A DNA stretch of 64,000 bases from Pseudomonas chlororaphis subsp. piscium (GCF_003850345.1 NZ_CP027707.1:3844001-3908000), one strand, 5' to 3'. Shown: positions 16,500 to 24,558, counted from the first letter of the stretch. Made by a program: numbers and translations. Notes: generated from the letters alone by a model not told the origin.

Positions 16500-16773
16500 A
16501 TTTGCCGCGTGGCTGAAAGGGCCCAAAAGCCGGCTAGGTCCGCAAGACCGACACCGGCACCGTGCCGGGGCAAGCATCCGTTGCTCACCCCTGGCGCAAC
16601 AGCTGCCCTATCTGTGGTGGAGAAAGGCAGCAACCCAAGGCTTCCGAGCCTTGGAAAGCGCGGCAAAGGTCGACGGTTCGCATGTGGTGTGCCCGCCTAC
16701 CTTTATCGCGGCCCGACAGCGCTGTGGTGGTGCGTGTCGGGAGGAACTGGGCGACTTTTAGGTCGCCTTTTTT
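16500..16773 (+). ncRNA. Candidate structured plus-strand RNA between the cro and CII genes
   Basis: This stretch between two minus-strand genes has no convincing gene but several strong hairpins. They are CCGGCA/TGCCGG near 16558, a perfect 8-bp CCAAGGCT/AGCCTTGG stem with a TCCG loop (16635-16654), CCCGACA/TGTCGGG (16712-16741), and an intrinsic terminator that functions only in plus orientation (16750-16773). A plus transcript here would be antisense to the cro-CII message. Ash-like or C4/CI-type phage RNAs occupy comparable immunity-region positions, but identity is not shown. Confidence 0.4.
16750..16773 (+). terminator. Intrinsic terminator, plus orientation, next to the cro stop
   Basis: GGCGAC, loop TTTTAG, GTCGCC, then TTTTTT. 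The T run follows the stem only on the plus strand. No plus-strand protein gene precedes it, which points to a non-coding transcript ending here. Confidence 0.75.
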
Positions 16774-16775
16774 CT

Positions 16776-17036
16776 TTATGCAGCGACCTTGTGTGGTGCA
16801 GAGACACCAAGCAGCCAGGCAGCATCAAAAGGATTACCCTTCTCTCGAGCCGCAACAGCAAGAAGCACCGCGTAGCAAGTTTCTCCGGTGTAATCAGTGC
16901 GAGGAAGGCATGCGGCTATGCGCCATTTATTGAGGGCTTGATAGCTTCTGCTACAAATCTTGGCGGCGGCACCAATCCCACCTACGGCCTCAAAAGCGAA
17001 TGCAATGGCGTTCGGAAAATGAGCGGGGTCCAACAT
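16776..17036 (-). CDS. Cro/YdaS-like phage repressor
   Basis: This 86-residue protein starts at ATG 17036 and is transcribed away from the CI gene. It has the short Cro-type helix-turn-helix: FEAVGGIGAAAKICSRSYQA followed by LNKWRIAACLPRTDYTGETC, with NKW as the recognition-helix signature. It would turn down the repressor promoter during lytic growth. Its start region carries the CI operator dyads. Confidence 0.75.
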   Translation of the reverse strand: MLDPAHFPNAIAFAFEAVGGIGAAAKICSRSYQALNKWRIAACLPRTDYTGETCYAVLLAVAAREKGNPFDAAWLLGVSAPHKVAA

Positions 17037-17051
17037 GGCAGGCTCCATTAG

Positions 17052-17123
17052 TCAACTAATGGTTGATATTAAACATCAACTGACTATTGCGCAAGCTTCG
17101 TGTCACTCTCAACCTATGGTTGA
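17052..17123. promoter_or_regulatory. CI/Cro operator region with three TCAAC/GTTGA dyads
   Basis: The gap between the divergent cro and cI genes holds TCAAC-N5-GTTGA (17052-17066), GTTGAT-N7-ATCAAC (17062-17080) and TCAACC-N3-GGTTGA (17109-17123). The last overlaps the chosen cI start codon. The same TCAACC-N3-GGTTGA sequence recurs at 19385. These are the expected operators for divergent PR/PRM-type control. Confidence 0.7.
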
Positions 17124-17847
17124 TAAAAACGAATTACGCGCGGCGTTCTGCTCGCGCCTACATGAAGCACTCGATGATGCCGGCATTCGTTCCCGGGGCC
17201 GAGGTGTGGACATCCATAAACAACTCAAGATGATGGGCGTTGAAAAGACCACACAAGCGATCAGCAAGTGGCTAAACGGAGAGTCAATGGCCGAAGCGGA
17301 CAGCATGGCGGCGCTGTGTTCATGGTTGAAAGTGCGTCGAGAGTGGCTGGAGTATGGCGTACTACCTAAAGAACAAGCTAAGGCCATGAACTCACAATTG
17401 ATCCCCGTCAGCGACGACAACAATGTCAGCCCTATGCTGGAGAGGTTCGGCAAAGTGCCATTAATCTCTTGGGTTCAGGCGGGAGCTTGGTGTGAGGCCA
17501 TCTCGAATTTCGAGGCTTACCATGCAGATACATGGCTATCATGCCCGGTATCAATTAGTCCCAGTGGTTATGCATTAAAGGTGCGTGGCGACTCGATGAC
17601 CAACTTTGGACCCGGTAGGAGCTATCCCGCTGGTTGTATCATCTTTGTCGATCCCGAGGTTGAAGCCAACACCGGGGACCGAGTGATTGCTCGGGTTCCC
17701 CGTACCAATGAAGCTACATTCAAAGTGCTGGTTGAGGATGCTGGACGGACATTTTTAAGGCCAATCAATCCGCAATATCCAATCATTGATATTACGGAAG
17801 AAACACACATTTGTGGAAAGGTAGTGGGCTCATTCATTCCAGAATGA
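17116..17847 (+). CDS. CI-like repressor with LexA/S24 self-cleavage domain
   Basis: This 243-residue protein is read from ATG 17116 (MVDKNELRAAFCSRLHEALD). An upstream in-frame ATG at 17035 would place the operators inside the coding sequence. The helix-turn-helix is at about residues 45-60 (TTQAISKWLNGESMAE). The S24 domain has the Ala-Gly cleavage pair in SWVQAGAWCE (residues 122-123), nucleophile Ser160 in VRGDSMTN and Lys203 in EATFKVL. RecA-stimulated cleavage would make the prophage inducible by DNA damage. Confidence 0.92.
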   Translation: MVDKNELRAAFCSRLHEALDDAGIRSRGRGVDIHKQLKMMGVEKTTQAISKWLNGESMAEADSMAALCSWLKVRREWLEYGVLPKEQAKAMNSQLIPVSDDNNVSPMLERFGKVPLISWVQAGAWCEAISNFEAYHADTWLSCPVSISPSGYALKVRGDSMTNFGPGRSYPAGCIIFVDPEVEANTGDRVIARVPRTNEATFKVLVEDAGRTFLRPINPQYPIIDITEETHICGKVVGSFIPE

Positions 17848-17870
17848 TAAGCGTGTCATTCCTTTACTAT

Positions 17871-19259
17871 TCAACTGAAATCAAAGCTAGAAAGCATATC
17901 AATTCGACTTATTATTTTATCCAGCGGCACCTGATTACCAAACTTACTGTGGTAACTAATCAACTCTAAGATTCTCTCAGCATTTCTCTTCTGTTGATCT
18001 GAAGTGCTATTTGAATTAACCACCTCTTTTAGAGCTGATATCCTACTACCCGCCCAAATTTTAGTATTTTTCATTTTTCCTGAGATAATCATAGCTTCCA
18101 CATATTGCCTGGACCAAACAGACGGATCGTCATCACCCGAGATTACAACTCCAAGAATTGAAAGTAATTCTTCGCCATCTATTTCAGCCTTAGAAAACTC
18201 AGAATAAATCTTCTGATAGTTATCTTTCACAAACAATAAGAAGACCACGAACTCCGGATAAAAATATTGATTGCTCGATACTGTCAAAGAAATCAACTTA
18301 ATCTTAGACAACAATTGTTCAATACTTCGAAGCGACATATTTCTTCCAACTGCCACTAAAGTATTAACCAAGTTGTCTTGATCATAACTAGTATCGCCCC
18401 TACGGCCCGCAAAATATTTATCAAGCTCGAAATTAGATATAAGATAATTTATAAAAATCTTAACATCTGTTGTGGGTAGCGAAAACTCAACATCGATAAA
18501 GCGCTTTAAATATCCTAAAGCATCAAAATCAGCCCCATACACAGCCTTAACACTATGAGCTAATTGACTTTTATCTAGGGCGAGAACAAACACCAATCCT
18601 TCCACGTCTAACAGATGTTTAATCCGCTCCAACAGTTCTATTGCGTACGTAGGCCTGCACCGGTCCAACTCATCAACAAAAATATAAATTTTCTCAGAGG
18701 TTCCATCTTCTTTTCTAAGTACTTCTGCCACATTTTTCTTAAACTCTACAATTGCCTCCTTATTTTTTGAATATGACCCTATGATATCTTTTGAAAGGGA
18801 CTCAGTGAATTTTGCTGCTTCATCCTCAATCAACTTATCAGCATCAATCAATCCAACAGTAGCTACCTTCACACCCACTGGAATACTTCTACGCAAAATA
18901 TGCGCACCTGCTTCCTTCGCTTTCTTCCATGCTTTGCTTTTTTTTAAATTACCGGTCAAGAACTTGGACAAACCAACGTTCATCTCGCCAAGGAAAGCCA
19001 ATAAAGGATCCACTGCGAAATCAGTTTCCCACGCACTAAAGTAAATCGACTTACTCTCGCTCACAATTAGACTTTCATGAAGCATGCGTAAATAAGTCGT
19101 TTTTCCGGCTCCCCAAGGACCATTTACAGAAAAAACTAGAGGTGACGACACGTTCCTTAGCAAAAGCGTTATATTCTTAACACTGTCACTACGACTAAGT
19201 TTATCATTTTGAAAAATATTATCAGAGGGAATATCTAAAGCTTTATTTTTGAGTTTCAA
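17871..19259 (-). CDS. KAP-family P-loop NTPase, candidate superinfection-exclusion or defence gene
   Basis: This 462-residue protein has Walker A GPWGAGKTT at residues 47-55, a KAP-typical FSAWETD at 74-80 and Walker B IYIFVDELDRCRP at 191-203. KAP NTPases include PifA, which excludes T7. The start is TTG 19259 with AAGGA eight bases upstream, and the nearby ATG is out of frame. The gene is markedly AT-rich against its neighbours and lies, opposite to both flanking genes, between the repressor and the early operon. That is a classic site for a lysogenic cargo gene. Its activity is inferred. Confidence 0.8.
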   Translation of the reverse strand: MKLKNKALDIPSDNIFQNDKLSRSDSVKNITLLLRNVSSPLVFSVNGPWGAGKTTYLRMLHESLIVSESKSIYFSAWETDFAVDPLLAFLGEMNVGLSKFLTGNLKKSKAWKKAKEAGAHILRRSIPVGVKVATVGLIDADKLIEDEAAKFTESLSKDIIGSYSKNKEAIVEFKKNVAEVLRKEDGTSEKIYIFVDELDRCRPTYAIELLERIKHLLDVEGLVFVLALDKSQLAHSVKAVYGADFDALGYLKRFIDVEFSLPTTDVKIFINYLISNFELDKYFAGRRGDTSYDQDNLVNTLVAVGRNMSLRSIEQLLSKIKLISLTVSSNQYFYPEFVVFLLFVKDNYQKIYSEFSKAEIDGEELLSILGVVISGDDDPSVWSRQYVEAMIISGKMKNTKIWAGSRISALKEVVNSNSTSDQQKRNAERILELISYHSKFGNQVPLDKIISRIDMLSSFDFS

Positions 19260-19384
19260 TCATTAAATCCTTCTAATGTTTAAACGGGAGCCCCTTGTCT
19301 ATTTGACTATGGAGCGCTCTACCCGCAGAACATACCATCGGCTGCAATCTGGCGCCTAGGCGAAGATAATCACCTGCCAAAATA

Positions 19385-19424
19385 TCAACCGTAGGTTGAC
19401 ATTGCGTATCCTTCGATTGATATT
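19385..19424 (+). promoter_or_regulatory. Early (PL-like) promoter overlapped by a CI operator
   Basis: TTGACA at 19396-19401 and GATATT at 19419-19424 are separated by exactly 17 bp and lead into the plus-strand operon. The dyad TCAACC-N3-GGTTGA at 19385-19399 overlaps the -35 element and is identical in form to the operator over the repressor start at 17109. The arrangement predicts repression of the operon by CI. Confidence 0.75.
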
Positions 19425-19458
19425 TACCTCACTCTCCACCACAGAGCGAGGCAATACC

Positions 19459-19632
19459 ATGCACACCACAGCCACCCTACATGCCCATCCAGCGTGTAAC
19501 CCCACCCGTATATTCGAGGTTCGCTCTCTAGCTCGCGAACACGGCTGTACCTTTATAGTCAGCAAGCCCAAGCATAAGTCCCGCCCCTTCCCTAATCCCT
19601 TCGGCCCAAATGGCGGAGGGCATGCAGCATGA
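19459..19632 (+). CDS. Small early phage protein, unknown function
   Basis: This 57-residue protein (ATG 19459) is the first gene after the early promoter, about 35 bp past the -10 element. It contains IFEVRSLAREHGCTFIVSKP, a compact basic segment, and ends in a glycine-rich tail. It overlaps the next gene by 4 bp. No family is recognised. Confidence 0.55.
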   Translation: MHTTATLHAHPACNPTRIFEVRSLAREHGCTFIVSKPKHKSRPFPNPFGPNGGGHAA

Positions 19633-20219
19633 AGAAGTACAAACTCGACAACCGCACGCTGCAACTGCTCAGCGCCCAGGTCAATCTGACCGAAACCTTT
19701 ACTCATACGCTCCGTTCCACTCCGCGGCGCGATGTGCTGTCTTTCCGCCTCAAGGTTGAACGCAGCCAATCCGACACACTCTTCACTGTAGAGCTGGGAA
19801 GCGAACGCCACACGCTGACCCTGCCGAACGAAAAGAAGATGCACCTTAAGCTGGCCGACTTTATCGAAGAGATCGTTAACGGTCCCTTCGACCCAAGCAG
19901 CCCAGCCGATCTGCTGACACCTCCTCATGCTAGCCGTCGATTCGGCACTTTTGAAACCGAACAACGGCAGCAGGTGTTCGAGCTGGTACGCACAGGCGGC
20001 ACCATGAGCCTGGATATGGGCTTCGATCTCCCCCTTCAGATTGCCCTCCATCGCAACATCACGCGCAAAGCCGTGACGACCATCATGAGCATTGGTGTGA
20101 AGAAGCCCCGCACCAAGTGCTTCACCGTGTGCGGTAGCGACACCGAGATGTACGAGAAGATCGTCGAGTCCATCAACCACCTGGCTGCAGTCGCAACTCC
20201 TGCAGCACACGCGGCATAG
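19629..20219 (+). CDS. Uncharacterised early phage protein
   Basis: This 196-residue protein (MKKYKLDNRTLQLLSAQVNL) sits behind a GGAGGG ribosome-binding site. The N-terminal half is beta-rich (SFRLKVERSQSDTLFTVELG) and the C-terminal half helical (YEKIVESINHLAAVATPAAH). It resembles phage proteins of unknown role encoded in left-hand early operons. No catalytic motif is seen. Confidence 0.6.
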   Translation: MKKYKLDNRTLQLLSAQVNLTETFTHTLRSTPRRDVLSFRLKVERSQSDTLFTVELGSERHTLTLPNEKKMHLKLADFIEEIVNGPFDPSSPADLLTPPHASRRFGTFETEQRQQVFELVRTGGTMSLDMGFDLPLQIALHRNITRKAVTTIMSIGVKKPRTKCFTVCGSDTEMYEKIVESINHLAAVATPAAHAA

Positions 20220-20229
20220 GGGGTTAATC

Positions 20230-20514
20230 ATGGAACGCAATCTCGCTAAAGCAGCCCAGTACCTGGGCATCTCCCGCCCCAAACTGATCGACCTCATGCG
20301 CGTAAAGGGGCTACTCAACGAGCGCAATCTGCCGGCCTATCCCACCCGCGACCGTGAGTACCTGCGGATCAAGGACGGCCAGTGGTGGCACCCGGAGCTG
20401 GGCATGCAATACAGCCAGTCCACCCGAGTGAAGCAAGCCGGCCTGCCCTGGCTCGCCGAGCAGCTGGGCCTTGAGATGCCGGAGATACCGGCAGACCGCC
20501 GTGACGTGGCCTAG
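20230..20514 (+). CDS. Phage antirepressor, KilAC domain only
   Basis: This 94-residue protein is essentially a free-standing KilAC (ANT C-terminal) domain. It has NLAKAAQYLGISRPKLIDLM, LLNERNLPAYPTRDREYLRI, DGQWWHPELGMQYSQSTRVK and LPWLAEQLGLEMPE. Longer antirepressors carry a BRO or Rha N-terminus that is absent here. A GGGGGT site precedes the ATG, so it is a real short gene, not a 3' fragment. It probably modulates repression or DNA binding in early infection. Confidence 0.85.
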   Translation: MERNLAKAAQYLGISRPKLIDLMRVKGLLNERNLPAYPTRDREYLRIKDGQWWHPELGMQYSQSTRVKQAGLPWLAEQLGLEMPEIPADRRDVA

Positions 20515-20683
20515 GGAGTACGCCCGCCAGATCTTAGCCCTGCGTACCAAAGAGGAGCGCAATGCCGCGCTCCTCGAAGTACCAGAACATCTGCGGGAGC
20601 TGACCAAACGCCACTGCCTGAACGCCTGGAACCATCCGGCAAGACACAAACGCAAGGAGGCCCAACAGAGCCATGAGCAATAA
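20501..20683 (+). CDS. Small conserved-looking phage protein (TWPREYARQIL-type)
   Basis: Read from GTG 20501 this gives 60 residues starting MTWPREYARQILALRTKEER. The start overlaps the end of the KilAC gene, and the stop overlaps the next start by 11 bp. The pattern PEHLRELTKRHCLNAWNHPA followed by a basic tail is of a type found in small early proteins of Pseudomonas phages. Function unknown. Confidence 0.5.
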   Translation: MTWPREYARQILALRTKEERNAALLEVPEHLRELTKRHCLNAWNHPARHKRKEAQQSHEQ

Positions 20684-20990
20684 CAGCCAAGCACCGCTGC
20701 GACTGCACCCCGCACCGGATTCATCCACCGTCGAGCTGCTCTATCGAACCTTCGGTGATGTGTTGATCCCCCTGGAAAGGCTGCGCGAGCAGTACTTCCG
20801 CAACCTCAACAAGGAGTCATTTGCGGCAGAGATCACCAGCGGCCGGATCGAGCTACCTGTCACCACCCTGGACAACAGCCGCAAGGCACCGAAATACGCA
20901 CACATCCGACATGTCGCAGCGCTGATCGATATCAGAGCCTACAAGGCGGATGAAGACATGCCCCGCGCACAAGCCGAAGCAAACGAGTAA
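20673..20990 (+). CDS. PrtN-family (pyocin activator-like) transcription regulator
   Basis: The 105-residue protein has the PrtN pattern: TVELLYRTFGDVLIPLERLR, EQYFRNLNKESFAAEITSGR, IELPVTTLDNSRKAPKYAHI and RHVAALIDIRAYKA. PrtN activates pyocin genes in P. aeruginosa when its own repression is lifted by RecA action on PrtR. Here it is encoded in the CI-controlled early operon, so it may connect SOS induction to late or cargo expression. An AGGAGG site precedes the ATG. Confidence 0.8.
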   Translation: MSNNSQAPLRLHPAPDSSTVELLYRTFGDVLIPLERLREQYFRNLNKESFAAEITSGRIELPVTTLDNSRKAPKYAHIRHVAALIDIRAYKADEDMPRAQAEANE

Positions 20991-21043
20991 TCCCCAATGC
21001 ACGGCCGCCACCACCGGTCCGCACACCACAAGGAGTAACACCC

Positions 21044-21451
21044 ATGACCACTCAACAGGTCATCGCCCTCGCCGCCATCTGCGCGTTCGTTATCGGGCTA
21101 TTCGCATACGCCTACTGCTTTGGCCGCCAAGAGGGCCGCGTCCGAGGTCGCATTGCCAGCGACCTCGAGCACAAGGCGACCATCCAGCGACTGGAAGCGT
21201 CCCTGGAGTTCCTGCGCAACGACCACCGGCACCTAGCCGCGCACGCAAAGCGGCTGAAGGATGCAAGCGCACTGCAAGAGCAGCACCGCCACACCCTACT
21301 GCAGATCGCTGAAAGCCTGCGCATTGCCGCCGAGACCTGGAGCGCCTTCAAGACGGGCAAGAAGCTCGAGCGCGACGCATACCGCCTGCGTAACGAAGCC
21401 CTCGCCCTCGCCGACCTCTTGAAACCCACCGAACAGGAGGCCGCAGCATGA
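21044..21451 (+). CDS. Membrane-anchored coiled-coil phage protein
   Basis: The 135-residue protein has one N-terminal membrane helix (residues 5-26, VIALAAICAFVIGLFAYAYC). A long charged helical region follows, with heptad-like spacing (QRLEASLEFLRNDHRHLAAH, then ESLRIAAETWSAFKTGKKLE). AAGGAG lies just before the ATG. Topology is cytoplasmic coiled coil. Function unknown; a structural or host-takeover role is possible. Confidence 0.6.
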   Translation: MTTQQVIALAAICAFVIGLFAYAYCFGRQEGRVRGRIASDLEHKATIQRLEASLEFLRNDHRHLAAHAKRLKDASALQEQHRHTLLQIAESLRIAAETWSAFKTGKKLERDAYRLRNEALALADLLKPTEQEAAA

Positions 21452-21846
21452 GTCAGGCCCACCACCCCGGCTTGCTCTTCGATTCTGCGCCATGCGCCGG
21501 ACACGCCCGCGCCATCGGACGGGGATCGACGCAGCTCTCGACCTCGGAGGAAAGCGGGTACGCGCGCGCGCAGGATTGCGACGCCACCCACCCCGCTTTG
21601 CTCCGCGAAGAGGTATGCATCGACACACAGAAAACAAAGAGTCTCTGCTGCGCAGCAGCAGGCATTGTTGCCCCTATCAGCGCCACTACCGAGGCGCTTA
21701 TACCCCACGAAAAGCTGCGCGAGGCAGCCAGTGTTGATGCAGCGCTAATCGCTCAGGAACGCCCGCCCGCGCAGCCTGTTGTGGGGTATAAGCCCCCTCC
21801 AAAGATGCACAACTACCTATTGCTACAGCCTAAGGACATTCGGTAA
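21448..21846 (+). CDS. Uncharacterised phage protein
   Basis: This 132-residue protein starts at ATG 21448, with AGGAGG upstream inside the preceding gene (4-bp overlap). The sequence is unstructured-looking with several cysteines (CCAAAGIVAPISATTEALIP) and ends KPPPKMHNYLLLQPKDIR. No domain is recognised. The ribosome-binding site and overlaps at both ends support it as a gene, but the composition is weak evidence for a folded product. Confidence 0.45.
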   Translation: MSQAHHPGLLFDSAPCAGHARAIGRGSTQLSTSEESGYARAQDCDATHPALLREEVCIDTQKTKSLCCAAAGIVAPISATTEALIPHEKLREAASVDAALIAQERPPAQPVVGYKPPPKMHNYLLLQPKDIR

Positions 21847-22082
21847 TGGAACTACAAAGTGAGACCTTGGCCGATGAAGAGCTGTGCACAATCACCGGTT
21901 ACCAGCTCCCGTCCAAACAAATCCAATGGCTGACAGAAAACCATTGGCAGTTTGTTTTGACCGGCGCGCGGCGTCCTGTTGTGGGCCGGGTTTACGCCAG
22001 ACTGAAGCTGGCGGGAGTAAAGCCTTCTTCGGTCAACGCGGTTGCTGAAACGTGGTCACTCAATCTGGCGAATGTGAGCTGA
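21846..22082 (+). CDS. DUF4224 domain protein preceding the integrase
   Basis: This 78-residue protein has the DUF4224 pattern: LADEELCTITGYQLPSKQIQ, WLTENHWQFVLTGARRPVVG. Such proteins usually directly precede phage integrase genes and may act as small DNA-binding excision or integration helpers. It starts on the last base of the preceding stop codon and ends 3 bp before the integrase. Confidence 0.8.
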   Translation: MELQSETLADEELCTITGYQLPSKQIQWLTENHWQFVLTGARRPVVGRVYARLKLAGVKPSSVNAVAETWSLNLANVS

Positions 22083-22085
22083 CGC

Positions 22086-23150
22086 ATGCGCAAGAAAACC
22101 ACAGCCAACCGAGACCTACCACCACGCATGGTGAGGCGAATCAGGAAGGGCAAGAACGGCCAGATTTGGACGTCGTACTACTACAACGGCAGGGATGCCA
22201 CCGGCAAACGGAAGGAGATCCCTTTGGGTACGGATCTCGATCAGGCCAAAGTGGAATGGGCCAGGCTGGAGTGCAAAACGCCGCCAAAGCCCAACCATTT
22301 GATGAGCTACGTATTCGACCGGTATGAAAAAGAAATCATCCCCGGCAAGTCTATCCGTACCCAATCGGACAACCGAAAAGAACTCAAACAGCTCAGGAAA
22401 GCCTTTGAAAACGCTCCTATCGAATCCATCACACCTCAAGTGGTCGCCCAGTACCGCGATGCCAGAACAGCCAAGGTCAGGGCCAATAGGGAAATCGCCC
22501 TGCTCTCCCACGCATTCACAATTGCCCGAGAGTGGGGCCTGACCGACAAGGCCAACCCGTGCTTCGGCGTTCGTCGCAACAAGGAAAAGCCCAGGGACTA
22601 TTACGCCGGCGAGACCGTATGGAATGCGGTCTACGCCGAGGCGGTGCAAGAGCTTAAGGACGCAATGGACCTGGCCTACTTGACCGGACAACGCCCCGCG
22701 GACGTACTCAAAATCGCCGCCACCGACCTGAACAACGGATTCTTGCTGATTGGCCAGGGCAAAACCGAAAAGCGGCTACGCCTGCGGCTGGAAGAAGCAG
22801 GTGTCCAGTCTGGCTTAAGTGCATTTATCGAGGACCTACAGGAACGCAGGGCCATTAACAGCATCAGGACATCGACACTGATCACCAATGCATCAGGGCT
22901 GCGAATGAGCCAGCAGATGCTCCGAAACCGATGGGACGACGCACGAGAGAAGGCCGCAATCAAAGCAGCGACTGACGGAGACCCGGCACTGGCCGCTAGC
23001 ATTCGGCAGTTTCAGTTCAAGGACATTCGGCCGAAAGCGGCGAGTGAGATTGAATTGACGCATGCAAGCCGGCTGCTTGGGCACTCAACGGAGGAGATGA
23101 CGAAGAAGGTCTATCGACGAGTTGGTGAGATTGTTAGGCCGACGAAATGA
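22086..23150 (+). CDS. Phage integrase (tyrosine recombinase)
   Basis: The 354-residue recombinase has catalytic Arg203 in TGQRPAD, Lys near 227-229 in GKTEKR, Arg315 in FKDIRPKAAS, His333 in LLGH and Tyr343 in KKVYRRV. Box II has Lys in place of the common His before Arg315, as in many integrases of this phage type. The N-terminal part (residues 1-60) is the arm-binding domain. Being last in the early operon it marks the right end of the prophage. The matching att site is not identified. Confidence 0.95.
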   Translation: MRKKTTANRDLPPRMVRRIRKGKNGQIWTSYYYNGRDATGKRKEIPLGTDLDQAKVEWARLECKTPPKPNHLMSYVFDRYEKEIIPGKSIRTQSDNRKELKQLRKAFENAPIESITPQVVAQYRDARTAKVRANREIALLSHAFTIAREWGLTDKANPCFGVRRNKEKPRDYYAGETVWNAVYAEAVQELKDAMDLAYLTGQRPADVLKIAATDLNNGFLLIGQGKTEKRLRLRLEEAGVQSGLSAFIEDLQERRAINSIRTSTLITNASGLRMSQQMLRNRWDDAREKAAIKAATDGDPALAASIRQFQFKDIRPKAASEIELTHASRLLGHSTEEMTKKVYRRVGEIVRPTK

Positions 23151-23153
23151 CCC

Positions 23154-23185
23154 GAATGCTGCCAAGATCATACTTGGCAGCATTC
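23154..23185. repeat. 13-bp perfect inverted repeat just after the integrase stop
   Basis: GAATGCTGCCAAG, loop ATCATA, CTTGGCAGCATTC begins 4 bp after the integrase stop. No T run follows on either strand, so it is not a standard intrinsic terminator. It could stabilise transcript ends or belong to the attachment region. Confidence 0.6.
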
Positions 23186-23275
23186 AGCCAAAAAGCGGAT
23201 TTGCTTGTCCTAGGTTCAGTTGCCCCAACATTAGCCTCGGAGGTCTCTAAGGAGCCGATGCCTATTCCGTACACA

Positions 23276-24199
23276 TCATTCATCTTTGTAGCGCTTCGCA
23301 ACCTGAGCCTCGAGCGCGGGTCCAAGTGCTCCTTTCAGTGCCTCAATTTCAGAAGCTGCACGATCAAAGTTTCCGCCTATAGTACCGGTTTCAGTAACCG
23401 CCACCGATAGCTGGAGCTTTGACCCCGGAAGTTTTGCAGGCATGATTTCTGAGTCTATTGGCGAAACCTGCGCCACCATCCCCAGCAACTTCGGCTCCTC
23501 TATAAGAACTCCAAGCCCATTCAGAGAGACCTCAGGAAACGAAACCACTGCGGAGCCGTATTGCCGAACCCCATTCACAGATGTCGAGTCAGGCGTCACT
23601 CCACTGACAACTATCGCCATACTTATTCCAATATTCCCCTGTCGAGCTTGGTTTTTACTAAAGCAATTTTCTTCACATTTAGTTAGCGCAATACTGTTTT
23701 TTGCCCAGGCATAAACAGGGCGCAGCACTAAAAACTCTGAGTTCCCTGCACTCTGGAACAACTTAGCCACCACTAAAGACTCATATTCAAGAGCTCCATC
23801 CCTTTCCCTCACACGACCAGCAACCACACAACGATTCGCCACGAAATCGCTCACACTAGCTTCCACTTTTGCACTGTAATCCGCGGAGGATCGTTTCTTT
23901 ATATCTTTGATATAGTTCGCAAACTGGTCAGCACCAAGATCAAAGGCCAACTTAGCAACCACAGGAACCCATAAAGAACCACTAAACAATGGGCTATACT
24001 TATAACCGCATGCAGCAGCTACCGACTTCTTGTACTCTGTAGGTATCGGAAATAGTAATATTCCATCGGGATCACCAAGGAACTCGGCAAACCCCTTATC
24101 ACTTCCTTCGGGCTCAATTTTTGATGTTGCTGCAATTTTTAAGGTCTGGCAACCACTTAGGAAAATTGCAGCTAATAGAATCGCTATAGATCGCATCAT
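23276..24199 (-). CDS. Putative lipoprotein, unknown function
   Basis: Starting at ATG 24199 behind GAGGGAG, the 307-residue product has a lipoprotein signal MMRSIAILLAAIFLSGC with the lipobox LSGC, so it should be lipid-modified. The first residues after the cysteine do not include Asp at +2 (QTLK), which suggests outer-membrane sorting. No enzymatic motif is seen. GC content is lower than in the surrounding phage and chromosomal genes. It may be cargo at the prophage edge or part of an accessory island. Confidence 0.65.
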   Translation of the reverse strand: MMRSIAILLAAIFLSGCQTLKIAATSKIEPEGSDKGFAEFLGDPDGILLFPIPTEYKKSVAAACGYKYSPLFSGSLWVPVVAKLAFDLGADQFANYIKDIKKRSSADYSAKVEASVSDFVANRCVVAGRVRERDGALEYESLVVAKLFQSAGNSEFLVLRPVYAWAKNSIALTKCEENCFSKNQARQGNIGISMAIVVSGVTPDSTSVNGVRQYGSAVVSFPEVSLNGLGVLIEEPKLLGMVAQVSPIDSEIMPAKLPGSKLQLSVAVTETGTIGGNFDRAASEIEALKGALGPALEAQVAKRYKDE

Positions 24200-24558
24200 C
24201 ACGCTCCCTCGCTTCCTGAGATTCCTTGTATTTCCGAGCATAGTCCATGCGGTGCAGAAATGAGAAAAGAATTGAACGAGAGTAGAAACGTATTTTCGTG
24301 AACTGACTCGATTCTGGTTATTGGCCGCCCCTACAGCTACACAACCTTAGGGTAGCTAAACCTCCAGCACAGGCGAGTAAAGACCCCTAATATTAAGTGT
24401 CTGAATCATCAGCAGAAAGGGCACGGCCGATGCTGAGTTTTTACATTTACCGTTGACCGATACTTCCTCAACGGAGCAGTATCTTTCACCCAAAGTTTCC
24501 GCTCAGTAATGACTATTTTGGGGGTAACGCGGACGTAAGCCAAACGTCCGCTATTGAC

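Noticed and set aside
16509..17051. 180-codon plus-strand open frame across the cro-CII region
   Set aside because: It crosses a strong plus-strand terminator and lies antisense to cro; the hairpins suggest RNA. A short ash-like protein from the first part cannot be excluded but is not supported.
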